DNA of 5,888 nucleotides, taken from NCBI GenBank assembly GCA_020718925.1, contig DYRC01000258.1, positions 1-5,888 of the forward strand, read 5' to 3'. The stretch is from Desulfonema limicola (lineage in GTDB: Bacteria > Desulfobacterota > Desulfobacteria > Desulfobacterales > DYRC01). Position numbers and translations under genes: made by a program. Under the pieces are notes generated by a model. The model ran no database searches. It worked only from the letters and a program-made list of their open reading frames with translations, and was not told the DNA's origin. The stretch's first letter is position 1. Each line of letters starts with the position of its first letter. Below, piece after piece: positions 1 through 4,452 of this stretch.

Positions 1-83
1 TTGCAGCGATTGCCTTCAACTCGCGGACAACCGGCAATCTGGATACGATAACCTCCGCCATAATCAAGAAGGCATTGAAAAAA

Positions 84-524
84 ATGTCAATCCGACTTTC
101 AAATACACAGGGCTTTACACTGATAGAGATTATTTCGGTCTTAGCCATGATCGGCATTCTCAGCGCGATTGTTCTGAGCTTTAATGTAACAACGGATAGC
201 GCGGAACTGAGCAAAGAGGCTGATATTGTCAGGACGCATCTGAGCTATGCCCGATATATGGCGTTATCCAACGATGTGTATTCATGGGGTATTCAGTTTT
301 CAGGAACATCGTATTCGCTTTTCAAACAACCCGGAACAAAGGTGATTCTGCCCGGAGAAAATTCTGATATACGCCATCTGCCGCCAGGGATAACTATTAC
401 TTCTGTTACGATAACATTTAATGAAAAAGGCTCTGCCGCAGCATCGGATCAGATCATTCAGCTTTCTGATGTAAGCAGAAGTGTTGATATTACCATCACG
501 CAAAACACGGGATTTATTAAATGA
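84..524 (+). CDS. GspH/FimT-like minor prepilin (class III signal peptide)
   Basis: Predicted pseudopilin or minor pilin of a type IV pilus, MSHA or type II secretion-like system, inserted in the inner membrane and assembled into a pilus or pseudopilus. The 146-residue product has a short leader ending in Gly10, then FTLIEI with the conserved Glu at mature position +5 (Glu15), then a hydrophobic helix to about residue 33. This is the class III prepilin peptidase signature. The tail (SKEADIVRTHLSYARYMAL, then a strand-rich C-terminus ending NTGFIK) resembles GspH/FimT/MshC-type proteins and the length fits. I chose ATG 84: AAGAAGG at 66-72 lies 11 nt upstream, whereas the TTG at 75 would sit only 2 nt from it. 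The frame is open to the left edge, so a longer protein is not excluded. Its TGA overlaps the next ATG. The general prepilin call is firm; the GspH subtype is inferred from memory of the family. Confidence 0.88.
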   Translation: MSIRLSNTQGFTLIEIISVLAMIGILSAIVLSFNVTTDSAELSKEADIVRTHLSYARYMALSNDVYSWGIQFSGTSYSLFKQPGTKVILPGENSDIRHLPPGITITSVTITFNEKGSAAASDQIIQLSDVSRSVDITITQNTGFIK

Positions 525-1192
525 TACGAGAATTCCGTCATAAACCATCCGGTTTTTCGCTGATCGAAATCATTGCGGCGCTGCTGCTGATTTCGATTGT
601 CGGAGGAATGTTATATACTTATTTCAGTTCCGCATTCATTGAAAGCCCCAAGCCGCTTGAAAAATTACAGAAATCCTATGATCTTCACATGATTATGGAA
701 AATATTGCAGCAGATTATACGCTCAATTATCCTGAATGGCAAAAACGGCATCCCCGCTGGCAGAAACTGACCTATTATCCTGCGGACACATTGATCAGAA
801 CAGATACAAATAAGAGATATATTTATAAATGCAGAATTGCCGGAAAAAGTGGAACTCTTGAACCTTCGGGATTCAGCAGCGGTCTGGCTTTGATAACAGA
901 CGGAACGCTGACATGGGAAAAAAAGTCTGCGTTGAGTGATTTGAGAGATAAAATTGTGCCGGTCGGACCGCCTGCTTATGATTATGCTGCTCCTACGCCT
1001 ATTTCCAATAATTACGGGAACTACATACTTAAAGAAAACAAATTTATAAAATTTATATGGAAAGCCGCTGACAGCGTCTATAAAGAAGAAGATATTGATA
1101 TTGCATTGGGAGATACTGAGACCATTCTGAAAGTAACCATTACAAATGATAGTGGTGAAATATTGACAAACTTATTCACAAATCTCAACTGA
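521..1192 (+). CDS. Prepilin-like protein with an inserted module
   Basis: Second prepilin of the cluster, 223 residues. The leader ends SG (Gly11) and is followed by FSLIEIIA with Glu16 at mature +5 and a hydrophobic helix to about residue 34. It should be cleaved and N-methylated by a prepilin peptidase and act as a minor pilin or pseudopilin. The start codon overlaps the stop of the previous gene (ATGA) and no strong ribosome binding site is visible, so translational coupling is likely. The globular part is unlike the neighbouring prepilins. Residues about 100-132 (YKCRIAGKSG, then LITDGTLTWEK) look like a short module I associate with phage tail and surface proteins. The C-terminus is polar and strand-rich. 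The signal region is clear; no subtype (MshD, GspI, GspK or other) can be assigned safely. Confidence 0.87.
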   Translation: MIREFRHKPSGFSLIEIIAALLLISIVGGMLYTYFSSAFIESPKPLEKLQKSYDLHMIMENIAADYTLNYPEWQKRHPRWQKLTYYPADTLIRTDTNKRYIYKCRIAGKSGTLEPSGFSSGLALITDGTLTWEKKSALSDLRDKIVPVGPPAYDYAAPTPISNNYGNYILKENKFIKFIWKAADSVYKEEDIDIALGDTETILKVTITNDSGEILTNLFTNLN

Positions 1193-1194
1193 GG
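1191..1194 (+). promoter_or_regulatory. Shine-Dalgarno for the third prepilin
   Basis: GAGG lies 7 nt upstream of ATG 1202 and overlaps the stop codon of the preceding gene, fixing the start of the third prepilin. Confidence 0.65.
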
Positions 1195-1201
1195 CAGGGC
1201 T

Positions 1202-1747
1202 ATGAAAACTGTTTTTTCCGATGACAAAGGCTTCTCGCTGATTGAAATCATTGCCTCTGTATTGCTGATAGGCGTTATCAGCTTTTCAATAGGAATGGGA
1301 ATTGTTCAGGCGATTAACGGCTATGCGTTTGCAAAACAGAATACTCAGACGCTTCAGAAAGGTCAGTCGGCAATGGCGCGGCTTGCTAAGGAATTTAATG
1401 CCATCACTTATATCAGTTCATCACCTGCGCCGGATTTGGCAATATTACAGTTTTCTACCACATTGTCCGGTGTTGATAAAATGGCAATATCTTTCAGTGG
1501 TTCTGATCTCCTCATTCAGATTAACGGCAATCCGCCAGATGTTCTGACTGATAAAGTCAGAGATTTCAAACTGAAATATTATGATTCGTTTGATTTTTCA
1601 GGTACGCCCCCTCAGCCGTATCTGCTATCTCCCCCTGCTGTGCCATCTTCTGTAAAAATCATTGAAATCGAACTTATTTTGATAGGGGCAAATAACAGCG
1701 ACGCGGTATTCAAAGATCGGGTGGTGCTGAGGAATCTGCTGAATTGA
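1202..1747 (+). CDS. GspJ/PulJ-like minor prepilin
   Basis: Third prepilin of the cluster, 181 residues. The leader ends KG (Gly10), followed by FSLIEIIA with Glu15 at mature +5 and a hydrophobic helix to about residue 35. After it comes an amphipathic stretch (QTLQKGQSAMARLAKEF) and a strand-rich domain with a DKVRDFKLKYYD segment and a closing RVVLRNLLN. That layout (helix, RLxxE-like segment, 'V..F.L.YYD', 'RV.LRN' end) is common in GspJ/PulJ or MshO-like minor pseudopilins, which cap the filament tip with GspI and GspK. It starts 9 nt after the second prepilin with a good ribosome binding site. Its N-terminal coding DNA is nearly identical to that of the second prepilin over 20 nt. The prepilin call is firm; the GspJ subtype is moderate. 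Confidence 0.87.
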   Translation: MKTVFSDDKGFSLIEIIASVLLIGVISFSIGMGIVQAINGYAFAKQNTQTLQKGQSAMARLAKEFNAITYISSSPAPDLAILQFSTTLSGVDKMAISFSGSDLLIQINGNPPDVLTDKVRDFKLKYYDSFDFSGTPPQPYLLSPPAVPSSVKIIEIELILIGANNSDAVFKDRVVLRNLLN

Positions 1748-1769
1748 TTTTGAAATATTATTCATTATG

Positions 1770-1774
1770 AAGGA
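1770..1774 (+). promoter_or_regulatory. Shine-Dalgarno deciding the methyltransferase start
   Basis: AAGGA lies 7 nt before ATG 1782 and downstream of the alternative ATG 1767. It supports the shorter protein beginning MWEQSK. Confidence 0.7.
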
Positions 1775-1781
1775 ATATGTT

Positions 1782-2369
1782 ATGTGGGAACAAAGCAAAT
1801 CCGCCAAACGGCGATTTTATGATGGGAATTTTCATTCCCGTTATTTTTCAGGACACGGAATTGATATCGGAGGCGCTCCGGATCCGCTGAGTCAGTATAT
1901 CGGTATCTTTCCGAAAATGCTCTCTGTCCGAATATGGGATTTGAATGACGGGGACGCGCGGTATATGAGCGGAGTTTCGGATAACCAATTTGATTTTCTG
2001 CATTCCAGCCATTGTCTTGAAGATATTGAAGAACCTTATGATGCAATGAATCATTGGATACGAATCGTCAAGCCCGGAGGATTTCTGGTTATTACGGTTC
2101 CTGATGAAGACCTTTATGAGCAGGGACATTGGCCCAGCCGGTTCAATCCGATGCATAAATGGACGTTCACCATCTATAAAAAAACATCATGGTCTGTCAA
2201 ATCTGTTAATCTGCTGGACTTACTGATTCATTTTGCGGATCGGACGCAGATCGAAAAAATTCAGATTCAGCGGGATTTTTTCAGAGAAGCCCTTGTGGCG
2301 CAGGGAACGGATCAGACACGAACGCCCGTAGCAGAATGCTGTATTGAGTTTATTCTGCAAAAACGATGA
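1782..2369 (+). CDS. Class I SAM-dependent methyltransferase, small
   Basis: Predicted cytoplasmic methyltransferase of 195 residues with a Rossmann-type fold; substrate unknown. Motif I is GIDIGG (residues 26-31) for S-adenosylmethionine binding, followed by APDPL. An acidic post-I residue is Asp53 in RIWDLND. FDFLHSSHCLED (70-81) matches the motif II region of the Methyltransf_11-like group, and the VKPGG turn (96-100) with FLVITVPD follows. The GHWPSRFNPMHKW stretch (115-127), rich in His and Trp, probably lines the substrate site. ATG 1767 is in frame but lacks a ribosome binding site, so I used 1782. It sits 34 nt after the prepilins on the same strand and ends just before a terminator, so it is probably the last gene of that operon. 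A role in modifying pilin or surface glycan is only a guess from position; prepilin N-methylation itself is normally done by the prepilin peptidase. Confidence 0.85.
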   Translation: MWEQSKSAKRRFYDGNFHSRYFSGHGIDIGGAPDPLSQYIGIFPKMLSVRIWDLNDGDARYMSGVSDNQFDFLHSSHCLEDIEEPYDAMNHWIRIVKPGGFLVITVPDEDLYEQGHWPSRFNPMHKWTFTIYKKTSWSVKSVNLLDLLIHFADRTQIEKIQIQRDFFREALVAQGTDQTRTPVAECCIEFILQKR

Positions 2370-2376
2370 TGGCAAT

Positions 2377-2413
2377 AAAAAAAACCTCTGAGATTTTTTA
2401 TGTCTCAGAGGTT
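2377..2413 (-). terminator. Intrinsic terminator, strong for the minus strand, possibly bidirectional
   Basis: A perfect 11-bp inverted repeat, AACCTCTGAGA (2383-2393) and TCTCAGAGGTT (2403-2413), encloses a 9-nt loop. Eight A residues (2377-2384) flank the left arm. Read on the minus strand this is a hairpin followed by a run of U, a classic intrinsic terminator 6 nt after the stop of the small membrane-protein gene. Read on the plus strand the hairpin is followed by only a weak U-poor stretch, so it may also end the prepilin/methyltransferase transcript but less efficiently. Confidence 0.9.
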
Positions 2414-2418
2414 GTAAT

Positions 2419-2730
2419 TTAACCAGAAATGGCTAAATCTGACCTTTTACCCGTTTTCCCCGCCAAAGAAATCAACGCTATCAGAAGCGTCAGCATCATG
2501 GCAGAACCGATAGCCAGATTGATACTTCCGGCGTATCGGACAGCCTCAAAGACATTCCTGCCCACGTCCGAAAAAAAGTTTGCACAGAAAGGAAGCGCCC
2601 TGGTCGCGGCTGTCTTTGCGGATGAAAGATAAATCTGCACCGCATCCGGTGAATAGGCTGCTGCAATAAATACAGATGTCAGCCCTATCAGCCTTAAACC
2701 GATTAAGATGATCATTTTCAATATTTCCAT
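2419..2730 (-). CDS. Small two-helix membrane protein, unknown function
   Basis: I do not recognise a family. The 103-residue product has two hydrophobic segments, about residues 3-25 (from ILKMII) and 70-90 (LAIGSAMMLTLLIALISLAG). Between them is a mildly amphipathic loop of about 45 residues with one cysteine (Cys49). The C-terminal tail is short and basic to polar (KTGKRSD), suggesting inner-membrane insertion with that tail in the cytoplasm. The start is ATG 2730, preceded at 7 nt by AAAGGAGG, a near-perfect Shine-Dalgarno. An upstream in-frame ATG at 2748 overlaps that site and is unlikely. It is a monocistronic unit: divergent from the DUF2868 gene, convergent with the methyltransferase, with a recognisable promoter and its own intrinsic terminator. 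These signals are the main reason to believe the gene is real. Confidence 0.78.
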   Translation of the reverse strand: MEILKMIILIGLRLIGLTSVFIAAAYSPDAVQIYLSSAKTAATRALPFCANFFSDVGRNVFEAVRYAGSINLAIGSAMMLTLLIALISLAGKTGKRSDLAISG

Positions 2731-2737
2731 ACTTGTG

Positions 2738-2745
2738 CCTCCTTT
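2738..2745 (-). promoter_or_regulatory. Very strong Shine-Dalgarno of the small membrane protein
   Basis: On the minus strand AAAGGAGG ends 7 nt before ATG 2730. It is the strongest ribosome binding site in the window. The leader segment at 2762-2769 is complementary to it (see findings). Confidence 0.85.
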
Positions 2746-2817
2746 CATTCAACTGCTTTATAAAGGAAGTTAAGTATTCAAAAATCATGCCAGCCTTATA
2801 AGACATTTTTTGACGAA

Positions 2818-2845
2818 TTTATATTGAATGTTTGGCTTATGTCAA
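2818..2845 (-). promoter_or_regulatory. Sigma70-like promoter of the small membrane protein
   Basis: On the minus strand a perfect -35 TTGACA (2845-2840) is separated by 16 nt from a TATAAA -10 (2823-2818). Transcription would begin near 2811, giving a leader of about 80 nt before ATG 2730. The spacing is one short of the 17-nt optimum, but the hexamers are close to consensus. Confidence 0.7.
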
Positions 2846-2852
2846 GTAATAT
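2824..2852 (+). promoter_or_regulatory. Candidate promoter of the DUF2868-GTPase operon
   Basis: TTGAAT (2824-2829) and TAATAT (2847-2852), 17 nt apart, each match four of six consensus positions. This would start transcription near 2859, about 35-50 nt before the DUF2868 start. It overlaps the opposite-strand promoter, so the two would compete for polymerase. The match is moderate, and chance occurrence in AT-rich DNA is possible. Confidence 0.35.
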
Positions 2853-2892
2853 CTCCCCCTAAGTAAATCATATTCTGAACCAAACTGGCAAC

Positions 2893-4452
2893 TTGAAAAA
2901 TGAAATAATGAAACCTCGCTGGCACATCAAAGACATTATTGATCTGGAATATTTTCTGGGCAAAGACACGCCGTCAGAAACAGATCGCAATATTTATCTT
3001 GAGCATATCCGTCCTCTGACAGACGCGGATAGCAAGCGCGGTACGCCCAGATTCATTCTGAGGCAGTGGCTTGATTATCGAAGAGCTTCGGAAAAAGAAA
3101 AACTTGGCGCAGATGCAATTCTGCCGGGCGAGGTGTTTGACGAAATTCACCAACTGCTCTGCTATCTGCTGATGATTGCCGGAATCGCCATTGGCAGCGG
3201 GCTGGCATTTTCGCTGCTGACATACAAAGGAACAGAGCCGCTCAATATATCGCTCTATCTGGGTATGATTGTCGGAACCCAACTGCTCTTAATCCTGTTT
3301 CTGCTATCTGCATTGATAATCGGCATGTTCAGGAGATCAGCGGCGCGAGCCTCAGTCCTGTATGCGTTTCTAGGATCACTTCTGATTAAAATGATACTGT
3401 TCATCAAAGACAGCGCGATGAAAAAGCTTTCTGCCGCGCAGCGCACCAGCCTTGAAGCGGCAGTCGGGTTGGCAAAGGGCAAAAAGACCGTTTATGGACA
3501 TCTGTTTTACCTGCCGTTGTTTATCATGGCGCAATTGTTCGGCATGGGATTTAACATCGGCGTTTTGGGCGCAACGCTGTTGAGGGTCATCGGCGCGGAT
3601 ATTGCCTTCGGATGGCAATCCACCCTTCAACTCAGCCCCAATTTAGTGTATCAGGCGGTCAGACTGATTGCCCTTCCCTGGTCGTGGTTTGTAGAAAAAT
3701 CTGTCGCGCATCCGACATTGGCGCAGATTGAAGGCAGCCGAATCATTCTTAAAGACGGAATATGGCGTCTTGCCACTGCTGATTTGGTATCGTGGTGGCC
3801 CTTTTTATGCTTTGCTGTCTTATGCTACGGCTTTTTGCCCCGTCTGATGCTGTTTATATCTGCCTTAATCCTTCAATATCGAAGTCTTGGCAGATTGACA
3901 TTCAATCACAGCGTGTGCAATAATCTGCTGCGGCGCATGGAAACGCCGGTGGTGTCTGTGAAAAGCGACAGCATTGATATACAATCCTCTCTTCAGGAGC
4001 ATCAGAGTATTAAAAAAACATTCAAGCTGAATCCTGATGACGCAAATGCGGTGGTTCTGATTTCCGATGATATTTTTGAACAGTGCGATGATCTTGTTTT
4101 AAATCAGCTTATTCAGAAAAATATCGGCAATTATCAGATTGTTCGCAAAATCAGAATCGGCGCAGACAAACTGGCAGATAAAAAGAAGATTGCAGATTTG
4201 GGGCATGTCCATGTGCTGATATTGCAGGAAGCATGGCAGCCTCCGATTAAAGAAATTCTGCTCTTTCTTCAGGAAATCAGAAAAACAATCGGCAATAAAG
4301 CGATAATTGAGGTGATGATGATCGGCAGACCCAAGCCCCATACGATTTTTACGCCGGTAAATGAAGAAAATTTCAAAATCTGGCTTCAGAAGATCAATTC
4401 GCTTGCGGATCCTTATCTCTCTGCGGAAAGGCTGGTAACGGATGAGCAGTAA
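2893..4452 (+). CDS. DUF2868-type polytopic inner-membrane protein
   Basis: Predicted integral membrane protein of the uncharacterised DUF2868 family, 519 residues from TTG 2893 (514 from ATG 2908; neither has a clear Shine-Dalgarno). The N-terminus is soluble (DIIDLEYFLG near residues 14-23). Hydrophobic segments follow at about 88-109, 119-146, 204-234 and 301-326. Family-like landmarks are RVIGADIAFGWQSTL after the third segment, the LIALPWSWF stretch, and SWWPFLCFAVLCYGFLPRL at the fourth. The remaining 180 or so residues form a soluble, probably cytoplasmic domain with VLILQEAWQPPIKE, a MMIGRPKP turn and FTPVNEENFKIW, also typical of the family as I remember it. It overlaps the downstream GTPase gene by 11 nt, and in many proteobacteria a DUF3482 GTPase gene lies next to it. 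A membrane anchor or partner for that GTPase is the natural inference; no biochemical activity is assigned. Confidence 0.88.
   Translation: MKNEIMKPRWHIKDIIDLEYFLGKDTPSETDRNIYLEHIRPLTDADSKRGTPRFILRQWLDYRRASEKEKLGADAILPGEVFDEIHQLLCYLLMIAGIAIGSGLAFSLLTYKGTEPLNISLYLGMIVGTQLLLILFLLSALIIGMFRRSAARASVLYAFLGSLLIKMILFIKDSAMKKLSAAQRTSLEAAVGLAKGKKTVYGHLFYLPLFIMAQLFGMGFNIGVLGATLLRVIGADIAFGWQSTLQLSPNLVYQAVRLIALPWSWFVEKSVAHPTLAQIEGSRIILKDGIWRLATADLVSWWPFLCFAVLCYGFLPRLMLFISALILQYRSLGRLTFNHSVCNNLLRRMETPVVSVKSDSIDIQSSLQEHQSIKKTFKLNPDDANAVVLISDDIFEQCDDLVLNQLIQKNIGNYQIVRKIRIGADKLADKKKIADLGHVHVLILQEAWQPPIKEILLFLQEIRKTIGNKAIIEVMMIGRPKPHTIFTPVNEENFKIWLQKINSLADPYLSAERLVTDEQ
4425..4431 (+). promoter_or_regulatory. 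Putative ribosome binding site of the GTPase gene
   Basis: GGAAAGG ends 10 nt before ATG 4442, inside the coding end of the DUF2868 gene. With the 11-nt overlap this suggests coupled translation of the two proteins. Confidence 0.45.

Noticed and set aside
2..184. Second-frame open stretch at the left edge
   Set aside because: It runs through the prepilin signal region in another frame and its translation has an unnatural composition; it is a shadow of the prepilin gene.
1848..2156. Minus-strand open frames across the methyltransferase
   Set aside because: The plus strand there carries all the methyltransferase motifs; the antisense translations show no domain.
2429..2632. Plus-strand open frame opposite the small membrane protein
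   Set aside because: It overlaps the minus-strand gene, which has a promoter, ribosome binding site and terminator. The plus-strand frame starts inside the shared terminator region without a ribosome binding site.
2795..2802. Palindrome CTTATAAG as a possible operator
   Set aside because: It is only 8 bp, AT-rich and easily formed by chance; no second copy with regular spacing was seen apart from CTTTATAAAG, which differs.
2886..2899. TGGCAACTTG resembling a sigma54 -24 element
   Set aside because: The -12 GC element at the required spacing is missing and the site abuts the coding start.
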